A stretch of 64,000 nucleotides of DNA from Fructobacillus broussonetiae. Lineage in GTDB: Bacteria; Bacillota; Bacilli; Lactobacillales; Lactobacillaceae. A program made the position numbers and the translations under genes. This document shows positions 32,498-40,585 of the stretch, piece by piece; the stretch's first letter is position 1; the number at the start of each line of letters is the position of its first letter. The notes below the pieces were generated by a model, which made no database searches, was not told the origin of the DNA, and saw nothing but the letters and a program-made list of their open reading frames with translations. The stretch spans positions 62,001 through 126,000 of the forward strand of contig NZ_JAAMFK010000003.1 of NCBI RefSeq assembly GCF_018437275.1, given 5' to 3'.

Positions 32498-33433
32498 TTA
32501 TCCTTCCTTAATTAAAGCAGCGACTTTTTCAAATGATTCGAAGTCTGTAGCAGAGTATCGAGCCACTTCCTTTGGAGCTACCTTGCGGGCAAACTTTGAC
32601 AAAGTAACGCCGGGTCCGATTTCGATGAGCGTATCGACACCGAGGTCAACCATGTTTTGCAGGCAGTGAGCAAAGTAGGTTGGGGAGACGATTTGCTTTT
32701 CGAGCGTGTCGGCCAAGGCGTCTTTAGAAAAGACGTCCTTGGTGGTGTTTGAGAAAACGGGGAACTTTGCTTCCGCAAAGGATTCCCCTTCAAAACGTGA
32801 AGCCATCTTTGTGGCTGCTTCTGTAAGCAATGGGGTGTGGAACGCACCTGAAACCGGCAAGGGAACCTGTTTCTTTACGCCCGCTTTTGTCAAAGCTTCG
32901 ACAGCTGCATCAACGTCTGCTTCTTTTCCACCAATCACCAATTGAGCGAAGGTATTAAAGTTTGCTGGGTAGACTTCCAAGCCCTTGGCCTGCAAGTCCG
33001 TGATTGTTTCAACAATCATGTCTTGGTTATCGTCTAAGACGGCGACCATTTTACCGGGGTTTTTGTCCCCTACTTTTTGCATGTATTGCCCACGATCCTT
33101 GACCAAGGCAATTGCTTGGTCAAAAGTGAGCATGCCGTTGGCGACTAAGGCCGGGTATTCCCCAAGCGATAGTCCCAAAGCAGCAACTACATTCGTCAAT
33201 CCTGCTTCAACTAAGCAGGCCGCCAAAGCCGCATCAAAGGCGACGATGGCTGGTTGTGCCCACTTTGTTTGGCTAATCTTTTCTTCATCGTTGAAGACTG
33301 CAACAAGGTCGTAGCCTAAAATGTCTGAAGCTTTGTCGATATAAGCCTTAAAAGTTGGCAAATTGTCGTACAGGTCCTGGCCCATTCCGGCCTTTTGTGA
33401 ACCTTGTCCGTTGAATAGAAGTCCGACTTTCAT
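32498..33433 (-). CDS. fabD: Malonyl-CoA:ACP transacylase
   Basis: A 311-residue acyltransferase. FNGQGSQKAGMG opens the fold; the nucleophilic serine lies in LGLSLGEYPALV and the catalytic His in SGAFHTPLL. It loads malonyl groups onto ACP. The ATG at 33433 has AAGGAAGG upstream; a longer reading from 33517 overlaps the fabK gene and is not supported. Confidence 0.96.
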   Translation of the reverse strand: MKVGLLFNGQGSQKAGMGQDLYDNLPTFKAYIDKASDILGYDLVAVFNDEEKISQTKWAQPAIVAFDAALAACLVEAGLTNVVAALGLSLGEYPALVANGMLTFDQAIALVKDRGQYMQKVGDKNPGKMVAVLDDNQDMIVETITDLQAKGLEVYPANFNTFAQLVIGGKEADVDAAVEALTKAGVKKQVPLPVSGAFHTPLLTEAATKMASRFEGESFAEAKFPVFSNTTKDVFSKDALADTLEKQIVSPTYFAHCLQNMVDLGVDTLIEIGPGVTLSKFARKVAPKEVARYSATDFESFEKVAALIKEG

Positions 33434-33446
33434 AGAACCTTCCTTA

Positions 33447-34412
33447 TTACTTTGTTGTGTTTGGAATTCCAAGGATGTCTGTTGCTTGTGCCCAGATGTC
33501 TTCAAGGATTTCGGCAACTGGCTTTTCGTCGTTGATCATTCCAGAGATTTGACCGGCCATGAAGGCTCCGCCGTCCTTGTCTCCTTGTTGAACAGCGGCA
33601 CGAAGTGTACCAGATTCCAACTTTTCAACCGTTTCGTAATCAGGTGCTGGCTTTTGAAGTTCTTCAACTTCGCGCTTCACGTATTCCTTAGCCATCTTGT
33701 TCTTCAAGACACGGGCACGTGAACCAGAGATGTTACCAGTGATAATCGTATCGATATCGCGGGCCTTCAAGATCTTCTTCTTGAAGTTTTCGTGGATTTC
33801 AGATTCTTTAGCAGTCAAGAAACGAGTTCCCATCTGAATTCCTGAAGCACCAAGCGCCAAGGCTGCGGCAGCTCCACGTCCGTCGGCGATTCCACCGGCG
33901 GCGATAACAGGAATGTTAACGGCGTCCACAACTTGTGGAACCAAGGCCATCGTCGTCATTTGACCGATGTGACCACCAGATTCCATTCCTTCTGCGATAA
34001 CGGCGTCGACACCCTTACGTTCCATCATCTTTGCGAGTGAAGTTGAAGGAACGACTGGCATAACCACGATGCCGGCGGCGTGCAATTCTTCCAAGAATGG
34101 TGATGGATCACCGGCTCCCGTGGCAACGACTTTGACACCTTCTTCAAGAATAACGTCGAAGACTTCGCGGATGTGGCGTGACATCAACATCACGTTCACA
34201 CCGAAAGGCTTGTCCGTTAATTCCTTGGCACGACGTACTTCGCGACGTACGTCTTCTCCGTGCCAGTAACCAGTACCGATGAATCCGAGTCCACCAGCTT
34301 CAGAAACGGCGGCTGCCAACACACCGGTTCCTGCCCAAGTCATTCCACCTTCGACGATTGGGTACTTCATCCCCAACTTATCAAAAATAGGATTTTCCAA
34401 TTTAATTGTCAT
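33447..34412 (-). CDS. fabK: FMN-dependent enoyl-ACP reductase II
   Basis: A 321-residue TIM-barrel flavoprotein of the nitronate monooxygenase/FabK family. It shows YPIVEGGMTWAGTG, AGGLGFIG, EGMESGGHIG and AAGGIADGRG, matching FabK used by streptococci and lactic acid bacteria instead of FabI. It performs the last reduction of each elongation cycle. It lies between acpP and fabD. No fabI is in the window. Confidence 0.93.
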   Translation of the reverse strand: MTIKLENPIFDKLGMKYPIVEGGMTWAGTGVLAAAVSEAGGLGFIGTGYWHGEDVRREVRRAKELTDKPFGVNVMLMSRHIREVFDVILEEGVKVVATGAGDPSPFLEELHAAGIVVMPVVPSTSLAKMMERKGVDAVIAEGMESGGHIGQMTTMALVPQVVDAVNIPVIAAGGIADGRGAAAALALGASGIQMGTRFLTAKESEIHENFKKKILKARDIDTIITGNISGSRARVLKNKMAKEYVKREVEELQKPAPDYETVEKLESGTLRAAVQQGDKDGGAFMAGQISGMINDEKPVAEILEDIWAQATDILGIPNTTK

Positions 34413-34474
34413 AATACTACTGCCTTTTCCCTTTATTTTTATGTACGCGGCGACATAGCCGCCTTGAAAGAAGA

Positions 34475-34717
34475 TTACTTCTTGTCAGTTTGTTCCTTGA
34501 TCTTGTTTACCAAGTCAGCAACAGTTGAAACTTCTTCCGTGTCTTCCAACTTGATGTCAAAGTCGTCTTCCACACGGTTCAAAACTTCGAACAAGTCCAA
34601 TGAATCGGCATCGATGTCATCCGTCATGTTCGTCGTCATTGAAACTTCTGAGTCTTCCAAATCGAATTGGTCAACCAAAATTTCCTTTACCTTGTCAAAA
34701 ATTTCTTCTTGTGTCAT
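34475..34717 (-). CDS. acpP: Acyl carrier protein
   Basis: An 80-residue acidic carrier. Ser39 in DADSLDLFE takes the phosphopantetheine from AcpS. The ATG at 34717 is chosen over a GTG six bases upstream because AGGAG is better spaced for it. It lies between fabH and fabK in the operon. Confidence 0.95.
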   Translation of the reverse strand: MTQEEIFDKVKEILVDQFDLEDSEVSMTTNMTDDIDADSLDLFEVLNRVEDDFDIKLEDTEEVSTVADLVNKIKEQTDKK

Positions 34718-34849
34718 GAGCACGTTCTCCTATAGGTGATTTCGTATTGCAATACGTTAGATTTTTACGGTGCAGTCTACTACACCGCAATTTAATAATG
34801 TTATTCATGTCGAGCAATGCGCATTTGCTCTTTTTAAGTCAAATCTGGA

Positions 34850-35824
34850 TTAGACCTTCCAGATTTGTGCCCCGATGACGAGTCCGCCACCAAAACCAAC
34901 AAAGGCAACCGTCATACCCGGCTTAACCTTACCATCTCGAACCAATTCATCCAAGAGAATAGCCGGTGAGGCGGCGGAAGTATTTCCGTATTCTTCCATG
35001 TTGGTTGGGAACTTTTCCATTGGCTGCCCGAAGTTCTTAGCCATGGATTCAATGATGCGGTGGTTGGCTTGGTGTGCGATGTACAAATCAACATCGTCAG
35101 CAGCCACGCCCGCCTTTGCCAAAGCCTTGTCCAAGACCTTTGGCACTTCCCGGGTCGCAAAGGAGTAAACCCCGCGCCCGTCCTGGTGGAAGTAAGGGTC
35201 AAGTGGCGAAATTTCACCAGCAAAGGCGTTCTTGTTAGCGAAGCGACCAGTTAAGATGGCTTCACCGCGGTCACCGAAGGCTTGAAGTTCTTCGCCAAGA
35301 AGGCCTTTGTCTTCGTCCGTTGACTGAAGCAAGACACCACCAGCCCCGTCTCCGAAGAGAACAGAAACCGTTCGGTCCTTCCAATCGACAAGCTTTGACA
35401 AAACTTCGGCTCCGATGAACATCCCCTTCTGGTAGCGGCCAGAAGTAATGAAGGATGAGGCAACGGACATGCCGTAAACAAATCCGGAACATGCCGCGTT
35501 CAAATCGAAGGCAAAGGCATTTTCTGCGCCGATGTTTCCTTGAACAATTGCTGAAGTATGTGGTGACAAAGCATCCGGTGACATCGTGGAAACAATGATG
35601 AAGTCGAGGTCGTTGGCATCCCAACCGGCTTCTTTTAACAACTTCTTTGCAACGCCGGTTGCCAAGTCAGAAGTGTTTTCGTTGTCGACAACGTGGCGGT
35701 TGTGGATTCCCGTTCGGGGGTAGATCCATTCGTCAGAGGTCTCCATCAATTCTGCTAAGTCATCGTTTGAAACAACACGCTCTGGAATTTCGCGAGCGGT
35801 CGCTGCAATTTTCATCTTTTCCAT
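34850..35824 (-). CDS. fabH: 3-oxoacyl-ACP synthase III (operon copy)
   Basis: A 324-residue KAS III initiating fatty-acid synthesis from acetyl-CoA and malonyl-ACP. The triad is Cys112 (AACSGF), His251 (IAHQANHR) and Asn281 (YGNTSAAS). A start 9 bases downstream (M4) is possible. A second, independently transcribed KAS III lies at 59.7 kb, so priming in this organism is duplicated. Confidence 0.95.
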   Translation of the reverse strand: MEKMKIAATAREIPERVVSNDDLAELMETSDEWIYPRTGIHNRHVVDNENTSDLATGVAKKLLKEAGWDANDLDFIIVSTMSPDALSPHTSAIVQGNIGAENAFAFDLNAACSGFVYGMSVASSFITSGRYQKGMFIGAEVLSKLVDWKDRTVSVLFGDGAGGVLLQSTDEDKGLLGEELQAFGDRGEAILTGRFANKNAFAGEISPLDPYFHQDGRGVYSFATREVPKVLDKALAKAGVAADDVDLYIAHQANHRIIESMAKNFGQPMEKFPTNMEEYGNTSAASPAILLDELVRDGKVKPGMTVAFVGFGGGLVIGAQIWKV

Positions 35825-35837
35825 AATCTCGTCTTCT

Positions 35838-36308
35838 TTAATCCGCGAGTAAGTCCTGCAAGTACTTCCGCAAATTCTGTAATGCCTTCTCTAAAATATC
35901 AGCTGCTTCATCTGAAAAGCCAGTAAACATTGCTTTTGTCAGTTTCAGGTGAAAGGCTCGGTGCGCACGGAACAATACTCGTCCATGGTGCGTTAAGCCA
36001 AGATACACAACGCGTCGATCAGCTTCGGAACGCCTTCTCACAACGTAACCCTTCTCAACCAAGCGATCAATTGCCGTGGTCATTGCTGACGGTGACAAAT
36101 GAACGGCTTTAGCAACCTGGGAAGCTGTCTTCTTCTCATACATCGAAATCGCGTAGATGGTATGAACATCTTTAACTGTCAAAGCCGAGAAAGGCCCGCT
36201 TTTGAGCTGACTCTCCTCGACCCATACAATGTTTGCCAAAAGCTCGATTAAAGCTTGGTTGGCATCTTTCAGATTTACTTTTTCAACTGTCTGATCAGTC
36301 TTGTTCAT
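35838..36308 (-). CDS. fabT: FabT-like MarR-family repressor of fatty-acid synthesis
   Basis: A 156-residue MarR regulator. The winged helix has TASQVAKAVHLSPSAMTTAIDRLVEKGYVVRRRSEADRRVVYLGLT. FabT of streptococci and lactococci binds acyl-ACP and represses the fab operon. It overlaps the preceding fabZ/fabN-like gene by 14 bases. Two palindromes before the operon, one close to the known FabT consensus, support the assignment. Confidence 0.88.
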   Translation of the reverse strand: MNKTDQTVEKVNLKDANQALIELLANIVWVEESQLKSGPFSALTVKDVHTIYAISMYEKKTASQVAKAVHLSPSAMTTAIDRLVEKGYVVRRRSEADRRVVYLGLTHHGRVLFRAHRAFHLKLTKAMFTGFSDEAADILEKALQNLRKYLQDLLAD

Positions 36309-36738
36309 CAGGAGCCACCACAAACATTAGCTCCGCACTCGTTGCGACCTTGCCATCAACTTTGGCCGTTACATTCACAGATCCCATGTTTTCGCGAACC
36401 TTACCGAAGGTTACGTGCAACTTCAAAACGTCACCAGGGACAACCATCTTCTTGAACTTGGCATCGTTGATACCAGTCATGTATGCCGTCTTGCCACGGA
36501 ACTGTGGGGAAGACAAAATCAAGATTGAGGCGGCTTGAGCCAATGATTCGATAATCAAGACACCAGGCATCACAGGGTTACCAGGGAAGTGTCCTTGGAA
36601 GAACTGTTCGTTAATCGTCACGTTCTTAACGGCTACGATTGATTCGTCCGGTACCATCTCTTCTACATAATCCATGTAGATGATTGGGTAACGGTTTGGA
36701 ATCAAATCCATGATTTCAGTGGTTGTTAAAACTGGCAT
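36295..36738 (-). CDS. FabZ/FabN-like 3-hydroxyacyl-ACP dehydratase, possibly dehydratase/isomerase
   Basis: A 147-residue hotdog dehydratase, first gene of the fab operon. It has the catalytic His in GHFPGNPVMPG and the Glu in LIIESLAQ, but IPNRYPIIYMD where the second copy has LPHRYP. The Asn-for-His form resembles FabN of enterococci, which also isomerises trans-2- to cis-3-decenoyl-ACP for unsaturated fatty acids. The function split between the two copies is inference. AAAGGA precedes the ATG at 36738. Confidence 0.85.
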   Translation of the reverse strand: MPVLTTTEIMDLIPNRYPIIYMDYVEEMVPDESIVAVKNVTINEQFFQGHFPGNPVMPGVLIIESLAQAASILILSSPQFRGKTAYMTGINDAKFKKMVVPGDVLKLHVTFGKVRENMGSVNVTAKVDGKVATSAELMFVVAPDEQD

Positions 36739-36754
36739 TGCTTGTCCTTTCACT

Positions 36755-36771
36755 AATCGATACTATCGATT
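36755..36771 (-). promoter_or_regulatory. Proximal palindromic operator of the fab operon
   Basis: A perfect 17-base palindrome, AATCGATA and TATCGATT around a central base, lies between the promoter and the first start codon. Probably bound by FabT. Confidence 0.6.
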
Positions 36772-36812
36772 GCTTAAAGTTATATTAGGATAAAAACAGT
36801 TTAACAATAAAT

Positions 36813-36829
36813 ACTTCGATAGTCAAACT
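36813..36829 (-). promoter_or_regulatory. FabT-box-like operator overlapping the fab promoter
   Basis: Minus-strand AGTTTGACTATCGAAGT resembles the streptococcal/lactococcal FabT site (AGTTTGAnTATCAAAnT) and contains the -35 hexamer TTGACT of a candidate promoter (TTGACT-17-TAAACT). Confidence 0.65.
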
Positions 36830-36845
36830 ATCTCGCCTTGGAAAT

Positions 36846-36873
36846 AAAAAAAGCCTGTTATATTAGGCTTTCC
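36846..36873 (-). terminator. Terminator of the metallophosphoesterase gene
   Basis: AAAGCCT/AGGCTTT arms followed by seven T on the minus strand. Confidence 0.75.
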
Positions 36874-36880
36874 TTTGCTT

Positions 36881-37693
36881 TTATAGGTCTAAAATAAGCA
36901 TTCGTTTCGTCACTTCTTGGTAAAAGTCAGAACCGGACCATTCCATGATTCGTCTGCGATTATAGCCAAGCGCCACGTTGTAAAAGCTTGTTTGTGCAAC
37001 TTGTTGTTTTTCTGGGTGTAGATGCAAATGACCAGAAATCGAACTTTCCACACCCCATTTAACAAAGTCTCGTCCCAAAAAAGCGGAACCCAAGAAGGCT
37101 TTTAAAATCGTCATTTTACTTTTACGGAAAGGAATCTGGTCAACAAATGCCTGAAGTGGGGAAAAGTGATTGACCATCACAACCTTTTGCCCAGCTTTCT
37201 TCGCCTCTTCCACCATTGTTTCCATTTCGGCGATAGCTAGCGCCATTCTTTCTTGGTCCGTCATCGGCTGTTTGATCCGCCGGTCATACCAATTTCTCTT
37301 CTTAAAAGAAGCAATTTCTTCTATTGTATGTTGGTTTTTATCCATTGAATAATCGTACCAACCATTATGACCAATCAAGCGGTGGGAACCGATGTCCAAA
37401 TACTTCTTATGCAAGTAGTGTGGATCATCAAAGTCTTCAATCGTTTCAAAGCTTTCACCACTCCCCATCTCATGGTTACCGGCGAGATAAAAAAGGCGTG
37501 GTCCGGGTCCGACTTTTACAGCCAGCGTCTGAACAAAATCAGACGTTTTCTCAAGTGAATTAAAGGTGTCACCCGCCAAAATGAGGACGTCGATGGCTTG
37601 TCTTTTAATCTCAGCTTCAAAAAGGCCCAGCGCTTTTTCTGGGTCGATTCGGTTCACATCCAAATGTAAGTCTGAGATAAAAGCGACTCGCAT
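36881..37693 (-). CDS. Calcineurin-like metallophosphoesterase
   Basis: A 270-residue protein with the binuclear-metal signatures in order: SDLHLD near residue 7, AGDTFN near 40, GNHE near 72, VNHFSP near 170 and GHLHLH near 221. It is therefore an active phosphoesterase by motif; substrate (nucleotide, protein or polymer phosphate) is not evident. Relatives in lactobacilli are annotated as metallophosphoesterase family proteins. It is monocistronic. Its -10 element TATACT (37725-37720) abuts the terminator of the upstream wall-protein gene. Confidence 0.88.
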   Translation of the reverse strand: MRVAFISDLHLDVNRIDPEKALGLFEAEIKRQAIDVLILAGDTFNSLEKTSDFVQTLAVKVGPGPRLFYLAGNHEMGSGESFETIEDFDDPHYLHKKYLDIGSHRLIGHNGWYDYSMDKNQHTIEEIASFKKRNWYDRRIKQPMTDQERMALAIAEMETMVEEAKKAGQKVVMVNHFSPLQAFVDQIPFRKSKMTILKAFLGSAFLGRDFVKWGVESSISGHLHLHPEKQQVAQTSFYNVALGYNRRRIMEWSGSDFYQEVTKRMLILDL

Positions 37694-37732
37694 AGCATCC
37701 CCTTTTCTTTCTATGGGTCAGTATAGCACAGA

Positions 37733-37761
37733 AAAAAAGAGCAGCCGAAGCTGCTCTTTTT
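37733..37761 (-). terminator. Terminator of the first wall-anchored protein gene
   Basis: GAGCAGC/GCTGCTC hairpin with T-runs; the same sequence follows the next two genes upstream. Confidence 0.85.
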
Positions 37762-37768
37762 GCATCAA

Positions 37769-39025
37769 TTAGTGATGCTTCTCTGTGAAGAAGTAGGTGA
37801 TACCAACCAACACCAAAACGATGAATGTGCTGAGTAATCCAGTCTTCACGAAGCGCTTCCTTCCCGTGTTTGGTAAGGTAAGTGGCTTTTGCATGGTCAT
37901 GTAATCGTTTTTCCGTGTCGATTGGTTCTTACTTGGTGCTACAGATGGCGTGTTATTTTGATTATTGCTTGGTTGTGCTGGCGTGCCAGGATTGACAGGC
38001 TTTGCGGGATTAAACGGCTGAGGCTTAGGGGGATTAACCGGTTTGGGCTTAGGAGGATTAACGGGATTTACTGGAACGACTGGCTTATCTGGCTTATCGT
38101 GGTGGTAAACAACAGTAATCGTTTCATTCTTGGAGTCAGCCGTTACAGATTGTTCAGGAACCTGGGCGTTTTCCGGATCTTTCTTGAATCCATCGGCCGT
38201 CTTATCAGGCGCTGTGAAGGCTGGCCAGTCTTTTGCATCCGATGTCGTCTTCCAACTACCGTAGACGATTTGATTAGTGTATGCATCAAAGTCAGTAGCA
38301 TCGCGTTCAAACTGAACACTTTGTGTCACACTACCAAGCGGACTGTTATTCTTATCACCGTCAACGAAGTTAATCGTACGAGTAACTGTCCGCTTCGTAT
38401 CCGCATTATCAGCTGGTGTAACAGGGCGGGTCTGGTGTTGGTAAGTAACGTTAACCGTTTCCCCTGGATCGTTGAACTGCACATCTTTCGTAACAACCGC
38501 TTGTTTTTCAACCTTTTGCATACTTGGGTTAATCAATTTTTTACTGCTCAAGTCAGGAACGGCCACTTCGTCAAAGGCACTCGTTCCGCCCACGGGATTT
38601 CCGTTCTCTTCAAGCGCGTAAACACCCCAATTATCAACTTTATGAGCCGTTTCATCGTAGGTCGCCCAACGAACTAGATTAATCGACTGAGTAATTGCTG
38701 TGGCAACATCAGCACCGTTTGGATTATCAGCATCCTTAAAGTGAATGGTTCGCGTGTAAGTCTTATAAAAGTCACTTTTCTGCAAACCCTGCGGAATGCC
38801 CTTCGATGGATCGATGGTTACAACTTGATTTTTAACAACCGGACTCGTTCCCGCGTTAACCATCATCTTTGTGTGGCTAACCACTTTCCCTTTCATCGTG
38901 GCGTGAACGGCAATACCGCCGGCCAGAACCAATAAAACGAAAGCTAAAACGGCCCATGTCGCCTTCAGCCCTTCGAAAATTTTCTTTTTAGTAACATCCT
39001 TAAGGAAACGATTGTTTTGACGCAT
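37769..39025 (-). CDS. LPNTG wall-anchored protein with MucBP-like repeats
   Basis: A 418-residue surface protein. After a basic N-terminus, a hydrophobic segment (about 24-42) serves as signal or anchor. Two related domains begin with RTIHFKDADNPNG and RTINFVDGDKNN and resemble the MucBP/Mub-type repeats of lactobacilli. A Pro/Lys/Asn-rich wall-spanning region (about 305-365) precedes the sorting signal LPNTG (384-388), a hydrophobic helix and the tail EKHH. It is probably linked to peptidoglycan by sortase A and may act in adhesion. It is a tandem paralogue of the next gene. Confidence 0.85.
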   Translation of the reverse strand: MRQNNRFLKDVTKKKIFEGLKATWAVLAFVLLVLAGGIAVHATMKGKVVSHTKMMVNAGTSPVVKNQVVTIDPSKGIPQGLQKSDFYKTYTRTIHFKDADNPNGADVATAITQSINLVRWATYDETAHKVDNWGVYALEENGNPVGGTSAFDEVAVPDLSSKKLINPSMQKVEKQAVVTKDVQFNDPGETVNVTYQHQTRPVTPADNADTKRTVTRTINFVDGDKNNSPLGSVTQSVQFERDATDFDAYTNQIVYGSWKTTSDAKDWPAFTAPDKTADGFKKDPENAQVPEQSVTADSKNETITVVYHHDKPDKPVVPVNPVNPPKPKPVNPPKPQPFNPAKPVNPGTPAQPSNNQNNTPSVAPSKNQSTRKNDYMTMQKPLTLPNTGRKRFVKTGLLSTFIVLVLVGITYFFTEKHH

Positions 39026-39058
39026 CCGTTGCCCCCCCTTTCATCTCTACTCGTTTTT

Positions 39059-39087
39059 ATTATAGCTCTTTCAATTTAAAATGTTTC
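39059..39087 (-). promoter_or_regulatory. Promoter of the first wall-protein gene
   Basis: Minus-strand TATAAT (39064-39059) with GAAACA 17 bases upstream inside ATTAGAAACATT. The same non-consensus -35 block precedes the paralogue. Confidence 0.6.
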
Positions 39088-39150
39088 TAATAAAATGGGG
39101 AAGAGCCTTTTTTCTTTTGATTTTTTCAACAAGAATCGATGCGAAAAAGA

Positions 39151-39178
39151 AAAAAAGAGCAGCCGAAGCTGCTCTTTT
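39151..39178 (-). terminator. Terminator of the second wall-protein gene
   Basis: GAGCAGC/GCTGCTC hairpin identical to the one after the neighbouring paralogue. Confidence 0.85.
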
Positions 39179-39186
39179 ATTTAAAA

Positions 39187-40431
39187 TTAGTGGTTCTTCT
39201 TAGTAAGAATTGCCAGTGCAAAAGCGCTCACCAAACCTGCAGCAGCGAGAACGAATGGCAACGAAGTCTTAACGTTCTTTGACGTGTTTGGCAAAGTCAA
39301 TTGACTACCAGCACGCTTTGATTCGTTTGCCTGTGCAGTTGATGTGCCAGCCTGCTGTTCACCATTAAAAGCGGTACTTGGAAGAACGTCATGACCCTTA
39401 GGATCAACAGGATTGACCGGGTTTACAGGATTAACTGGATTTACAGGATTGACTGGGTTTACAGGGTTTACAGGGTTAACGGGGTTAACGGGGTTAACGG
39501 GGTTTACCGGTCCTGCATGGTGGTAGATAACCGTTTGACTATCATTCTTGGTATCAACGTTAACTGCCTGCTCTGCAATTTGTCCGTTATCAGGATTTGC
39601 CTTAAATCCTTCAGCGGTCTTATCAGGCGCCGTGAAGGCAGCCCAATCCGCGTTACCAGACTTCACTGTCCAGTCTCCATAAACCACTTGATTCGTCTTT
39701 TCATCAAAGTACTTTGCTTCGCGTTGGAAGGTAACCGTTTGTGTCACATCCCCGAGTGAAGCGTTATTCTTGTCACCGTCTACCAGGTGAATCGTACGCG
39801 TCACGTCGCGTGTCGTCTCTGCCTTGTCAGCAGGAGTTACGGCACGATTCTTGTGCTGGTACATGACGTTAACTTGCTCGTCAGGTGCATCAAAGGCGAT
39901 GTCAGAAGTTTTAATGTCTTCTTCATTTACTTTCGTAACGCTTGGATTAACCAAATTTTCGTTGGTTAAGTCCGGAACAGTCACTTCGTCAAAGGAGCCG
40001 GTATCAGCAACAGGCTCACCTTGGTCTTCACGAGACAACGTACCCCAATTAATAACTTTCTGTGTTGTCTTATCGTAAGTTGCCCAACGAACCAAATTCA
40101 TCTTTTGTACAACTGGTTGTGCGACATCGGGGCCATTTGGATTTTCGGCATCCTTAAAGTGGATCACACGTTGGTATGTTTTGTAGAAATCACTCCTTGA
40201 GTAGCCACTTGGAATACCCTGTGCTGGATTAAGTGATTCATTGTCATCTTGAACAGTAGTCGTTTGTCCAGCAACGCTTTGAGTATCAGCGTGAACCGTG
40301 CTAGGAGCAATTCCAAATCCAGAACCGCCAAGAATCATCAAACTAGCTAAGGAGGCAACCGCCCACTTCTTACCAATAAGCTGCACTTTCTCACTATTTA
40401 AATTATTCTGTAAACGATTGTTGTATAGCAT
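39187..40431 (-). CDS. Wall-anchored MucBP-like protein with (PVN)n stalk and LPNTS signal
   Basis: A 414-residue paralogue of the neighbouring surface protein. A signal peptide (about 21-48, [21 protein letters not shown]) is followed by two domains starting [13 protein letters not shown] and [13 protein letters not shown] stalk of eleven Pro-Val-Asn units plus one Pro-Val-Asp follows. The sorting signal is LPNTS (380-384) rather than LPxTG, then a hydrophobic helix and the tail KKNH. The Gly-to-Ser change at the cleavage position may alter sortase recognition. AAAGGAGG precedes the ATG. Confidence 0.87.
   Translation of the reverse strand: MLYNNRLQNNLNSEKVQLIGKKWAVASLASLMILGGSGFGIAPSTVHADTQSVAGQTTTVQDDNESLNPAQGIPSGYSRSDFYKTYQRVIHFKDAENPNGPDVAQPVVQKMNLVRWATYDKTTQKVINWGTLSREDQGEPVADTGSFDEVTVPDLTNENLVNPSVTKVNEEDIKTSDIAFDAPDEQVNVMYQHKNRAVTPADKAETTRDVTRTIHLVDGDKNNASLGDVTQTVTFQREAKYFDEKTNQVVYGDWTVKSGNADWAAFTAPDKTAEGFKANPDNGQIAEQAVNVDTKNDSQTVIYHHAGPVNPVNPVNPVNPVNPVNPVNPVNPVNPVNPVNPVDPKGHDVLPSTAFNGEQQAGTSTAQANESKRAGSQLTLPNTSKNVKTSLPFVLAAAGLVSAFALAILTKKNH
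39403..39510 (-). repeat. Nine-base tandem repeat coding for the (PVN)n stalk
   Basis: Twelve consecutive 9-base units of the form RTTNACNGG (plus strand) encode Pro-Val-Asn eleven times and Pro-Val-Asp once. Three central units are identical, so copy number may vary by slippage. Confidence 0.9.
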
Positions 40432-40461
40432 TCGTTGCCTCCTTTCTTTTCTTCAACACTT

Positions 40462-40489
40462 ATTATAACACTTTTGTTTCGAATGTTTC
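40462..40489 (-). promoter_or_regulatory. Promoter of the second wall-protein gene
   Basis: Minus-strand TATAAT (40467-40462) with GAAACA 16 bases upstream inside ATTAGAAACATT, as before the paralogue. Confidence 0.6.
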
Positions 40490-40546
40490 TAATTTATTTA
40501 AAAATAAATCGCTTTATTTCGAGTGTATTGGAAATGAAAAAGACAC

Positions 40547-40576
40547 AAAAAAAAGAGCAGCCGAAGCTACTCTTTT
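40547..40576 (-). terminator. Terminator of gap
   Basis: GAGCAGC/GCTACTC hairpin, one base different from the two wall-protein terminators. Confidence 0.8.
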
Positions 40577-40585
40577 GATTAATGA

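Noticed and set aside
39403-39510. CRISPR-like short repeats
   Set aside because: The 9-base units are contiguous without spacers and in frame within a surface-protein gene.
39391-39759. Plus-strand ORF with repeated [12 protein letters not shown] units
   Set aside because: It is the antisense of the (PVN)n repeat, with no ribosome site or promoter.
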